DNA of 64,000 nt from an uncultured Bacteroidales bacterium (lineage in GTDB: Bacteria > Bacteroidota > Bacteroidia > Bacteroidales > Muribaculaceae), in assembly GCA_902784675.1 (NCBI GenBank), contig CACZVR010000001.1:124001-188000 (forward strand). The letters run 5' to 3'. The number at the start of each line of letters is the position of its first letter. The first letter of the stretch is position 1. The notes under the pieces are model-generated. The model made no database searches and was not told the DNA's origin. It worked only from the letters and a program-made list of their open reading frames with translations. Of this stretch, positions 25,589-35,200 are shown one piece after another. The translations under genes were made by a program, and so were the position numbers.

Positions 25589-27514
25589 ATGGCAAAGATT
25601 ATTGGTATCGATTTAGGAACAACGAACTCGTGTGTATCGGTTCTGGAAGGCACTAAGCCTGTTGTGATTCCCAACAGCGAGGGCCGCAACACCACTCCTT
25701 CGGTAGTGGCATTCAAAGATGGTGGCGAGCGCATCGTGGGCGATCCCGCTAAGCGCCAAGCTATCATGAACCCCACGGGTACAGTGTTTTCAATCAAACG
25801 TTTCATGGGTGAGACGTTCGATCACGTCACCAAGGATGTTGAACGCATGCCTTACAAGGTGATCAACAATGGCAGCAATCAGCCCCGTGTTGAGATTGAT
25901 GGCCGCCAGTACACTCCCCAAGAGATTTCGGCGATGATTCTGCAAAAGATGAAGAAGACTGCCGAGGATTATCTGGGAACCACCGTTGACGAGGCTGTCA
26001 TCACTGTGCCGGCTTACTTCAACGACTCACAGCGCAAGGCCACCAAGGAGGCCGGCGAAATCGCTGGCTTGAAGGTGCAGCGCATCGTCAACGAGCCAAC
26101 CGCTGCCGCATTGGCTTACGGTCTGGACAAGGACAACAGTGACAAGCGCATCGCTGTGTTTGACCTGGGTGGTGGTACATTTGATATTTCTATCCTGGAA
26201 TTGGGCGACGGCGTGTTTGAGGTGAAAGCCACAAATGGTGATACTCACCTGGGTGGTGATGACTTTGACCAACGCATCATCACTTGGCTCGCCGATGAGT
26301 TCCAGCAGGAGAACAACATGGACCTGCGCAAGGATCCCATGGCACTGCAGCGTCTGAAAGAAGCTGCCGAGAAGGCCAAGATTGAGTTGTCCAGCTCAAC
26401 CAGCACCGAGATTAACTTGCCTTACATCACTCAGCTTGACGGTATGCCCAAGCATTTGGTGAAGACCTTGTCACGTGCTAAATTTGAGCAATTGTGCGAT
26501 GACCTGATTCAGAGCACCATCGAGCCTTGCCGCAAGGCGCTTGCCGATGCCGGTTTAAGCACTAGCGATATCAACGAGGTAATCCTCGTGGGTGGCTCAA
26601 CCCGTATCCCCGCTGTTCAGCAGATTGTGGAGCAGTTCTTTGGCAAGGCTCCGTCCAAGGGTGTCAACCCCGACGAAGTAGTTGCTGTGGGTGCCGCCAT
26701 TCAAGGTGGTGTGCTCACTGGTGATGTCAAGGACGTCCTGCTGCTTGATGTAGTGCCCCTGTCGGTGGGTATCGAGACGCTGGGTGGCGTGATGACCAAG
26801 CTCATCGAGGCCAACACTACAATCCCCGCTCGTCGCAGCCAGGTCTTCTCGACCGCTGCCGACAATCAGCCCGAGGTTGAGATCCATGTGTTGCAGGGTG
26901 AACGCCCCATGGCTAAAGACTGCAAGACTTTGGGCCGCTTCCACCTGGATGGCATTGCTCCCGCACCCCGTGGCATCCCGCAGATCGAGGTGACCTTTGA
27001 GGTTGATGCCAACGGTATCATGAACGTGAGCGCCAAGGATAAGGCTACCGGTAAGGAGCAGAGCATCCGCATCGAGGCTTCGAGCGGTTTGAGTGACGCT
27101 GAAATCCAGCGCATGAAGGATGAGGCTACTGCCAACGCTGCTGCTGATGCTGCCGAGAAGGAGCGCATCGATAAGATCAACGGTGCTGACGCACTCATCT
27201 TCCAAACCGAGAAGGTACTGAAGGATAGCGGTGACAAGTTGCCCGCTGACATCAAGAGTCAAATTGATGGCGCACTTGGTAAGCTGAAAGAGGCTCACAA
27301 GAATCAGGACCTTGCGGCTATCGACGCAGCAACAGCCGAGTTGAATGCTCTCTTTGAGAAGATGTATCAGCAGGCAGGTGGCGCACAAGGCCAGCCTGGT
27401 GCCGGATTCGACCCCAATAACATGGGTGGCTTCCAGGGTGGTCCTCAGCAGGGAGGCTCCTCCAATCAGGGCGGCGACAATGTAGAGGACACCACCTATG
27501 AAGAAGTAAAATAA
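25589..27514 (+). CDS. dnaK: Molecular chaperone DnaK (Hsp70)
   Basis: DnaK binds exposed hydrophobic segments of client proteins in an ATP cycle driven by DnaJ and GrpE. The 641-residue sequence shows the actin-like ATPase ([14 protein letters not shown] at the start; [44 protein letters not shown]), the linker [13 protein letters not shown], the substrate-binding domain with [16 protein letters not shown], and a Gln/Gly-rich tail ending [13 protein letters not shown]. The gene stands alone with neither dnaJ nor grpE beside it. It has a sigma-54 promoter upstream and a strong terminator downstream. Confidence 0.97.
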   Translation: MAKIIGIDLGTTNSCVSVLEGTKPVVIPNSEGRNTTPSVVAFKDGGERIVGDPAKRQAIMNPTGTVFSIKRFMGETFDHVTKDVERMPYKVINNGSNQPRVEIDGRQYTPQEISAMILQKMKKTAEDYLGTTVDEAVITVPAYFNDSQRKATKEAGEIAGLKVQRIVNEPTAAALAYGLDKDNSDKRIAVFDLGGGTFDISILELGDGVFEVKATNGDTHLGGDDFDQRIITWLADEFQQENNMDLRKDPMALQRLKEAAEKAKIELSSSTSTEINLPYITQLDGMPKHLVKTLSRAKFEQLCDDLIQSTIEPCRKALADAGLSTSDINEVILVGGSTRIPAVQQIVEQFFGKAPSKGVNPDEVVAVGAAIQGGVLTGDVKDVLLLDVVPLSVGIETLGGVMTKLIEANTTIPARRSQVFSTAADNQPEVEIHVLQGERPMAKDCKTLGRFHLDGIAPAPRGIPQIEVTFEVDANGIMNVSAKDKATGKEQSIRIEASSGLSDAEIQRMKDEATANAAADAAEKERIDKINGADALIFQTEKVLKDSGDKLPADIKSQIDGALGKLKEAHKNQDLAAIDAATAELNALFEKMYQQAGGAQGQPGAGFDPNNMGGFQGGPQQGGSSNQGGDNVEDTTYEEVK

Positions 27515-27548
27515 TAAATAAAGCAATAACAACTATTGTATAACCCGT

Positions 27549-27587
27549 TTGGCGCACTGTTGCGATGACAGTGCGCCAATTTTTTTG
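27549..27587 (+). terminator. Terminator of dnaK
   Basis: A perfect 12-bp stem, TTGGCGCACTGT/ACAGTGCGCCAA, is followed by a run of eight T. Confidence 0.92.
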
Positions 27588-27699
27588 TTCTACGATTAAA
27601 TTCAAGCATTCGCGTGAGTAAACGATTGCATCAAGTATAAAATCCTGAATCACAACAAAATAAAGATATTATTATTGTTTAAAAGCAAATCACACAAAC

Positions 27700-27720
27700 G
27701 GCTGATAATCAGCCTCTTTT
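27700..27720 (+). terminator. Orphan terminator-like hairpin
   Basis: GGCTGA-TAA-TCAGCC followed by TCTTTT looks like a small intrinsic terminator. It lies about 110 bases past the dnaK terminator with no gene between. The rest of the 306-base gap is AT-rich and otherwise empty. Confidence 0.45.
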
Positions 27721-27764
27721 ATTAATTTGACTTACTTTAATTGCTCATTATTGATGATAATTGA

Positions 27765-27794
27765 TTGAAAATTAATGATTTTTTTGTACCTTTG
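27765..27794 (+). promoter_or_regulatory. Promoter of the glycogen synthase-phosphorylase pair
   Basis: TTG (27765-27767), 19 bases and TACCTTTG (27787-27794) fit the Bacteroidales promoter. ATG 27821 follows. Confidence 0.65.
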
Positions 27795-27820
27795 CACCCA
27801 AATTTCCAGTATTAAACTAA

Positions 27821-29482
27821 ATGATAATGTTGGACTTACTGTTTGAAACCAGTTGGGAAGTTTGCAATAAGGTGGGCGGCATCTATGCGGTGCTTTCCAC
27901 CAAAGCAAAAACCCTCCAGAAACGATATAAAGACAATCTCATCTTCATCGGTCCCGACCTATGGTCGGCCGAGAACCCTTCGCCCTCGTTCATTGAGGGA
28001 AAAACATCGCTGGCAGTGTGGCAGCATGACACGAAGTTGCCCAGTGGTGTTAAGGTGAGGGTAGGGCGCTGGGACGTGCCCGGAAAACCTGTGGCCGTGT
28101 TAGTGACCTATGATGCGTTGTATCCTTACAAGAATGAGCTTTATGCCGAGATGTGGAACCGCTATGGCGTGGACTCGTTGCATGCCTATGGCGATTATGA
28201 CGAGTCTTGTATTTTCGCCTATGCCGCTGCACTCGTCATTGAGAGCATTGTTAAATGGAAGAATAATCCCGACTTGAACGTGGTGGCCCATTTCGATGAA
28301 TGGACCACGGGCATGGGACTGCTGCACGTCAAGGCCAATCTGCCTCAGGTGGCCACAGTCTTTACCACTCATGCCACGAGCATCGGCCGCAGCATTTGTG
28401 GCAACGGCAAGCCGCTGTATGACTATATGCCCGGTTACTTCGGTGACCAGATGGCGGGCGAACTGAACATGCAGTCCAAGCACTCCCTTGAGAAGGCTGC
28501 GGCCCATGCTGCCGACGCCTTCACGACAGTGAGCGAGGTCACTGCTCGCGAGTGTGAGCAAATGCTGGAGCGTCGACCGCTGGTGACTCCCAACGCATTT
28601 GAACAGAACTATGTTCCAAAGGGTGCGGCTTTCACCGCTTTGCGGCAAGCTGCTCGCAAGCGAATGTTGAAGGTAGCCAGCGCACTTACTGGTGAGCATT
28701 ACCCCGATGACACGATGATAGTCGCCACCTCAGGCCGATTGGAAATGCGCAACAAGGGTATTGACGTTTATCTTGACGCGCTTTCTTCGTTGCGTGATGC
28801 TCTGGGTCGTGTGACCAGTCTGCACCGCAAGGTGGTTGCTTTTGTGCTTGTGCCTGCATGGATGAAGTCACCTCGTGTTGACCTTGTGGAAAATCTGGCC
28901 GCACGCAAGCCTCACCGCTTGTTTGACCCCGTGATCACCCACAACTTGTATAACGCTGACAGCGACCCGGTTTATAACCGGATCAATGCTTTGGGCATCC
29001 ACAACGAGCCGCAGGATTTGGTGTCGGTCATTAACGTGCCTTCCTATCTGAATGGCAATGACGGCGTTTTCAACATGAGTTACTACGACTTGCTCTCGGG
29101 TCTTGATGCTGCCGTCTTCCCATCATACTATGAGCCGTGGGGTTACACCCCGCTGGAGAGTGCCGCCTTCGGAGTGCCCACTATCACGACCGACCTTGCC
29201 GGTTTCGGCCAGTGGGTGTTGGACAACTTCGGTGATGACAGCGACATGAGCGGTGTGAAGGTGGTTCACCGCACCGACGGCAACTATGCCGACACGGTCC
29301 AGACTGTCGTTTCGGGTCTCATCAACCTCTATATGATGGAGCCGAAGATGATGAAGACCGTGCGCAACGGCGCCCGCAAGACCAGCAAGGCTGCTTCATG
29401 GGACAACTTCATCAACTATTACGATAATGCGTACAGCCAAGCACTCGACGTGGCCAGACTGCGCAATATTCAAGAAGAATAA
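27821..29482 (+). CDS. Glycogen synthase, GT3 (eukaryote-like) type
   Basis: The enzyme extends glycogen from an NDP-glucose donor. The 553-residue protein begins with LFETSWEVCNKVGGIYAVL, the donor-binding KVGG region, and has FDEWTTGMGLLH, TTHATSIGR, TVSEVTARECEQML and the GT-B acidic motif YYEPWGYTPLESAAFGVPTIT, which in glycogen synthases binds the donor phosphate. The pattern (VCNKVGGIY, HATSIGR, PSYYEPWGYTP) fits GT3 synthases rather than bacterial GlgA (GT5). Bacteroidota commonly carry this type. ATG 27827 is an equally plausible start two codons later. It precedes glycogen phosphorylase by 20 bases, so synthesis and breakdown are co-expressed. Confidence 0.88.
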   Translation: MIMLDLLFETSWEVCNKVGGIYAVLSTKAKTLQKRYKDNLIFIGPDLWSAENPSPSFIEGKTSLAVWQHDTKLPSGVKVRVGRWDVPGKPVAVLVTYDALYPYKNELYAEMWNRYGVDSLHAYGDYDESCIFAYAAALVIESIVKWKNNPDLNVVAHFDEWTTGMGLLHVKANLPQVATVFTTHATSIGRSICGNGKPLYDYMPGYFGDQMAGELNMQSKHSLEKAAAHAADAFTTVSEVTARECEQMLERRPLVTPNAFEQNYVPKGAAFTALRQAARKRMLKVASALTGEHYPDDTMIVATSGRLEMRNKGIDVYLDALSSLRDALGRVTSLHRKVVAFVLVPAWMKSPRVDLVENLAARKPHRLFDPVITHNLYNADSDPVYNRINALGIHNEPQDLVSVINVPSYLNGNDGVFNMSYYDLLSGLDAAVFPSYYEPWGYTPLESAAFGVPTITTDLAGFGQWVLDNFGDDSDMSGVKVVHRTDGNYADTVQTVVSGLINLYMMEPKMMKTVRNGARKTSKAASWDNFINYYDNAYSQALDVARLRNIQEE

Positions 29483-29502
29483 AAACAATATAATATCGAA
29501 TT

Positions 29503-32055
29503 ATGAAAATCAAATTCAGCAACAGCAACGAACCACAGTGGCGCAATATCACTGTGAATTCTGAACTCCCGGGTAATCTCCAGAAACTCAACGTGCTTTC
29601 ACGCAACCTGTGGTGGGCATGGAATACCGAGGGCAAGACCCTTTTCCATGACCTGGACCGTGACACCTGGCGTGCTACCAGCGAGAATCCCGTGAAGATG
29701 CTCCAGCGTCTCACCAACGAGAAGATTGATGCCATCTTGAACGATTCAGCAATGATGGCTCGCATCGACAGCACCTATGAGCTGTATCAAGAATACATGA
29801 AGAAGCCATTGCGCAAGGACTTGCCTTCGGTAGCCTATTTCTGCATGGAATATGGCTTGTGCAATGCGCTCAAGATCTATTCGGGTGGCCTGGGTATTCT
29901 TGCGGGCGACTATGTGAAAGAGGCGAGTGACCGTTGCGTCAACATGACCTCGGTGGGCTTCTTGTACCGTTACGGTTATTTCACTCAGACGCTCTCGATG
30001 GACGGTCAGCAGATCGCCAACTACGAGGCGCAGAACTTCGACCAGCTCCCCATCGAGCCTGTTCTTGATGAGAACGGCAATCAGTTGGTTCATGAGGTGC
30101 CTTATCCCGGCCGCATCATCTATGCCAATGTGTGGAAAGCCAATGTGGGCCGTGTGACACTCTATCTGCTTGACACCGACATCGACCTCAATAGCGAGTA
30201 TGACCGCGAGATCACCCACAAACTCTATGGTGGCGACTGGGAGAATCGCATCAAGCAGGAATATCTGCTGGGTATCGGCGGTGTGCTGTTGCTTAAGCGA
30301 TTGGGCATCAAAGCTGATATCTATCATTGCAATGAGGGTCATGCCGCTTTGCTCAACTTGCAGCGTCTGGTTGACATGGTGCAGGAGGACGGTCTGAGCT
30401 TCCACGAGGCACTTGAGGTTGTGCGTGCAACATCGCTCTACACTGTTCACACGCCTGTTCCTGCCGGTCATGACTACTTCGACGAAGAACTGTTCGGTAA
30501 GTACATGGGTGAATATCCCGCACGCCTGGGCATCTCCTGGCAGGACCTCATGGACATGGGACGTGAGAACCCTGGCAGCGATGAGCGCTTCTGCATGAGT
30601 ACTTTCGCCTTGAACACAACCCAGGAGAGCAACGGTGTGAGCTGGTTACACGGCGAGGTGTCCAAGAAGATGTTTGCCGGCTTGTGGAAGGGATTTGCCC
30701 CCGAGGAGTCACATGTGGGTTATGTCACCAACGGTGTCCACATGCCCACTTGGGCCGCCAGCGAGTGGAAAGTGTTCTACAAGCAGGTGTTGGGTGACGA
30801 CTTCATGGAGAATCAGGAGCTGGAATCCACTTGGGCTCCCCTCATGAATGTTCCCGACGAAAAAATCTGGGAGATGCGCAAGCTCTTGAAGCAAAAGTTC
30901 ATCCGCTTCGTCAAGCGCGACTTCAAGGAGAGCTGGCTCAAGAATCAGGGCGATCCCACCCGCATTGCCAATATCGTGGATAAGATCAATCCCGACGCAC
31001 TTCTGATTGGTTTTGCTCGTCGCTTTGCTACTTATAAGCGTGCTCACCTCATCTTCAATGACCTGGACCGCTTGAAGAAGATTGTCAATGACGAGCGCTA
31101 TCCCGTTCAGTTCATCTTTGCAGGTAAGGCCCATCCTGCCGACGGTGCCGGTCAGGGCCTCATCAAGCGCATCATCGAGATCAGCAAGATGCCCGAGTTC
31201 TTGGGCAAGATCATTTTCCTTGAGAACTATGACATGACGCTCTCTAAACGTCTCATCACCGGTGTTGACGTGTGGTTGAACACCCCAACCCGTCCTCTGG
31301 AGGCTTCGGGCACTTCGGGCGAGAAGGCCGAGATGAACGGTCTGCTCAACTTCTCGGTGCTTGACGGTTGGTGGTATGAGGGTTACCGTGAGGGTGCCGG
31401 TTGGGCATTGACCAGCCACCGCACCTACACCGATCAGTCCCAACAGGACAAACTCGACTCGGCTACCATCTACTCGATGCTCGAGAATGAGATCATCCCG
31501 CTTTATTTCGCTAAGAACAGCAAGGGTTATTCTCCCGAGTGGATACAGTTCATCAAGAACTCTATCTGCCACATCGCCCCCAACTACACCATGTCGCGCA
31601 TGATTCGTGACTACTTCGACAAATTCTACCGTCCCCAGACCGAGCGTGCCAACCGCCTCAGGGCAAAGGGTTACGCTTTGGCCAAGCAGATCGTGGCTTG
31701 GAAGGAGAACGTGGCAGCACATTGGGACGACGTGCACCTGGTGGGCGACATTATGGGCAACCGCGAGGCCATTGCCAGCGGCAGCGCCGATATCGAGGTC
31801 ACCATGCGACTTGACACGGCTACTTTGGGCCGTGACGTGAAACTCGAACTCATCGTTTATAAGGTGGAAGACGGCCAAACCAATTATTACCGCAAGGCTG
31901 AGCTCGATGTGATTGCCCAGGATGGCGATATCCTCACCTATAACTGCAAGGTGCCGTTCCATGAGAACGGATTGTTCCGCTATGCCTTCCGTGCTTATCC
32001 GTGGAACGAGAATCTGCCCCACCGTCAGGATTTCGCCTACCTGAAGTGGTTCTGA
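29503..32055 (+). CDS. glgP: Alpha-glucan (glycogen) phosphorylase, short type with DUF3417
   Basis: The enzyme releases glucose-1-phosphate from glycogen. The 850-residue protein has an N-terminal DUF3417-like helical region (about 15-110; LPGNLQKLNVLSRNLWWAWN), then the GT35 GT-B fold with KIYSGGLGILAGDYVKEASD, HCNEGHAALL and HTPVPAGHDYF. The PLP-binding lysine is Lys608 in EASGTSGEKAEMNG. The usual metazoan-style N-terminus is missing, as in archaeal and Bacteroidota short phosphorylases. The last ~120 residues resemble a small beta domain. It follows the GT3 synthase by 20 bases and ends before a strong terminator. Confidence 0.92.
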   Translation: MKIKFSNSNEPQWRNITVNSELPGNLQKLNVLSRNLWWAWNTEGKTLFHDLDRDTWRATSENPVKMLQRLTNEKIDAILNDSAMMARIDSTYELYQEYMKKPLRKDLPSVAYFCMEYGLCNALKIYSGGLGILAGDYVKEASDRCVNMTSVGFLYRYGYFTQTLSMDGQQIANYEAQNFDQLPIEPVLDENGNQLVHEVPYPGRIIYANVWKANVGRVTLYLLDTDIDLNSEYDREITHKLYGGDWENRIKQEYLLGIGGVLLLKRLGIKADIYHCNEGHAALLNLQRLVDMVQEDGLSFHEALEVVRATSLYTVHTPVPAGHDYFDEELFGKYMGEYPARLGISWQDLMDMGRENPGSDERFCMSTFALNTTQESNGVSWLHGEVSKKMFAGLWKGFAPEESHVGYVTNGVHMPTWAASEWKVFYKQVLGDDFMENQELESTWAPLMNVPDEKIWEMRKLLKQKFIRFVKRDFKESWLKNQGDPTRIANIVDKINPDALLIGFARRFATYKRAHLIFNDLDRLKKIVNDERYPVQFIFAGKAHPADGAGQGLIKRIIEISKMPEFLGKIIFLENYDMTLSKRLITGVDVWLNTPTRPLEASGTSGEKAEMNGLLNFSVLDGWWYEGYREGAGWALTSHRTYTDQSQQDKLDSATIYSMLENEIIPLYFAKNSKGYSPEWIQFIKNSICHIAPNYTMSRMIRDYFDKFYRPQTERANRLRAKGYALAKQIVAWKENVAAHWDDVHLVGDIMGNREAIASGSADIEVTMRLDTATLGRDVKLELIVYKVEDGQTNYYRKAELDVIAQDGDILTYNCKVPFHENGLFRYAFRAYPWNENLPHRQDFAYLKWF

Positions 32056-32079
32056 TCTGTAGTGAACACTCTCTTCATC

Positions 32080-32114
32080 ACATGCACTGCTCGCTTGGGC
32101 AGTGCATGTTTTTT
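32080..32114 (+). terminator. Terminator of the glycogen operon
   Basis: The perfect stem ACATGCACTGC/GCAGTGCATGT is followed by six T, 24 bases past the glgP stop. Confidence 0.92.
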
Positions 32115-32211
32115 GTCATATTGTAATGTTTTTCTCGCATTTTTGCGGCAAGAATTAGGGAGATTTATTGAAAAAGGTGGTCGGTTTGTGGTGTTGTTTC
32201 CAATTCTTTTG

Positions 32212-32219
32212 TAAATTTG
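32212..32219 (+). promoter_or_regulatory. -7 promoter box of tamB-tamL
   Basis: TAAATTTG lies 34 bases before ATG 32254. Candidate TTTG or GTTG -33 elements occur at non-ideal spacing (23 and 15 bases). Confidence 0.45.
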
Positions 32220-32253
32220 CAGGTTAACAGCATCTTTCAGGAACTGATAAAGA

Positions 32254-35200
32254 ATGTTTGGCAAGAAGGGAAATATGTTCTCCAAGATCGCCGCCTGGGT
32301 GGGTAGCGGCCTGTTGGGCATGGTGGCGGCGCTGCCGTTTGCTGCCTATATCCCTTGGGTGCAGAACAAGGCTGCCGATCTTGCCGCCGAATATGCCAGC
32401 GAGAAGACCGGCATGGATATCAGTGTGGGTGATGTGAGGGTAAAATTCCCGCTCGATGTCACCGCCAGCGATATTCAAGTCATTGACCAGAACGGAGACA
32501 CCCTGTTCAAGGCCGACGAAGTGAAGGCTAACGTTAAGCCCAAACCGCTGTTAGATAAAAAGGTGGAAGCTGATAACGTGTCGCTTAAGGGTGCCAAGAG
32601 CCAGATCAAGACCGATGACGGTTCTACTGACCTGGATGTGGATTTGAAAGAGGCCAAAGTAGACCGGGCCAAAGTCGACTTGAACAACAACAAGGTGGAT
32701 GTAGGCAACGCTTCACTCAAGGGCGGCAAGGCCAAGATGAGCTATAAGCCCGAAAAGAAGAAAAGCGACCCGAAAAAGGAGCCTAGCAAGCCATGGAAGG
32801 TGAATGCCAATAAGGTTACCGCCGATGACATCGACTACAAGATGGATATGAAACCCACCATCGACAATCTGGATGCCAAGGTGAAACATGCCGAGGCCAA
32901 GAACGTGAAGGTGGACACGGGTGACCAAACCGTGGACGTGGGTGAGCTCGACATTGAGGAGGCCGATGTAAACTATCAGCACCCGAGCGAAAAGGATGCT
33001 AAACAGTATAGAAAAGACCACCCCATGCCCGAGGATGCTAACCAAGACAATGGCGATGACAAGCCATGGAAGGTAAAAGCCGGCAAAGTGCGTGTCAAGG
33101 ACAGCAAGGGTAAATATTCCCAGACTGGCAAAAAGCCCAATAAACCCGGCATCACGCTAGATCCTGACAATATTGAAGTAGAAGATGTGAATGCCGAAGT
33201 CAATGACTTTGAGTATGATGGAGAGAACATGAATGTACCTGTCAAGCATCTGTCGGGCAAGGAGCGCAGCGGTTTGGAAGTGAAGGACGCAAGTGGCACC
33301 GTCAACAAGAACAAAAACGGCCTGGATCTGAATGACATGAAGCTCAAGACCAAGGGCAGCGACATCAAACTTGATGCACATGTGGATCAAGACATGCTGG
33401 ACGGCAAGCCCAATGGTAAAGCCACAATCGACACCGATAGCAAAATCGACCTTAATGAGGTAGAGAAATTGGTGCCCGAGGCTCGCAAAGCTCTCAAGGA
33501 TATTCCTCACAACAAGCCCGTGAAGATTAAGGCCAAAGCGCGTGGTAATGACAAGCGGGTGGACATTCATTCGCTGGATGCAGATGTGCCTGGCGTTGGT
33601 CGCGTGAAAGGCAAGGGCACTATCTATAACCCCACCGACATGGACCGCATGAAGGCCGATCTGGACACCGAAGTTGACTTGCGCGATCCCAGTGTGCTCA
33701 ACAAGATGCTCGGACTTGACGACGTGAAACTGCCACCTATGAAGATGAGTGGAAAAATCAATAAAGAGGGCTGTAAGTGGGTGGCTCGCAATCTGCGTGT
33801 TTCGACAGGCGGCGGCTCGATGCGTGGTGACGGCTACTACGATGTGTGCAACGAGAATTATGATGTTGATGCGTCATTCAATAATTTCCCTGTCAAGTCA
33901 TTCCTGCCCGACTATGATGTCAAAAATCTCACAGGTAGCGTGAATGCGCGTGGCCACGGATTTGACTTTACCGACTGCGGCTCCGGAACTTGGACCGACG
34001 CGACAGTCAATCTGGCGAGTGTGCGCTATAACGGCACCCACTATGGCAATATCAGAGCCCGCGGCAAATTGCGTGGTGGCCAAGCCGACGTCTATGCTTC
34101 AAGCGCCAACAAGGGCTGTGACCTGGACGCTAATGCTCATGGCACCATCTGTAATGACCATTATGTGTTCACTGCCGATGGCAACGTGCGTGATTTGGAT
34201 TTGAATCGTTTGGGCATGTATGACGGCACCTGCAACGGTAAGACAAAATTCCATGCACGGGGAGACATCAACCTGCGCACACAAGAATGGGATGCTGACC
34301 TCACGCTTCACGATATTGACTGGCAGTTGGATAGCAGTTTGCTTGTAGCCGATGATGCTAGAGCCTCGCTTCACAGCAAGCCTTGGTTGACCTGTTTCAC
34401 CTTTGAGAATGAGGACAATTATGCGCACATCAACGCTCCTTGCGGCGTAATGCCCTTGATAGAAGATTTCCAGAAGACAGCTCAGGAGTTTAAGCGGCAA
34501 TATCAGGACCGATGGATAGACATTGAACAGTTGAAAAAGCCCATGCCCCGATTCCAATTTGACATGCACATGGGCACCGACGGTATTGTACAACGTTACT
34601 TGCAGCAGTACGAAGTAGACTTCCGTCACATCAGTTGCGAAGCCGTGCGTGACACCGGCCTCTATCTTGACGCACGGGCATTGGGCATCAGTTATAAAGA
34701 GACCAATATCGACAGCGTGAGAGTACATGCCAACGAATTGAACAACAAATATCTGGCCTTTAATGCTCACATGGGTAACCGTCCCGGCACATGGGATGAG
34801 TTCGCCACGGTGGATATCGAGGGCGGCATCAAGGGCTCGGCGATAGACTTCATGCTGCATCAGCAGAACATCAAGCATGAGACAGGTTATCGCTTTGGCT
34901 GCAACGCCCGACTTGCCGACGACGAGGTGAAAATGAAGCTGTTCGGCAAGGATCCTGTCATCGGTTACCGGCACTGGACCTTTAATGAGAACAACTATCT
35001 TAATCTGGATTATCGCACCCGCATGCTGGATGCTAATCTCAGACTCAAGAGTGACAGCAGCAGTCTGGAACTGCTCACGACTCGCTTGCCTGGTGAGAGC
35101 AGCGAAAATGTACAACTCAAAATCGATAACCTGCAGTTAGAGGAATGGACCCGCATCATGCCCATGCTGGCACGCACCAGCGGCACAGTCAACGCCAACA

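Noticed and set aside
30709..32022. Long open frame opposite glycogen phosphorylase (minus strand, 437 codons)
   Set aside because: The frame is the mirror of a well-conserved gene with biased codon use. Its product shows no domain or signal and no promoter.
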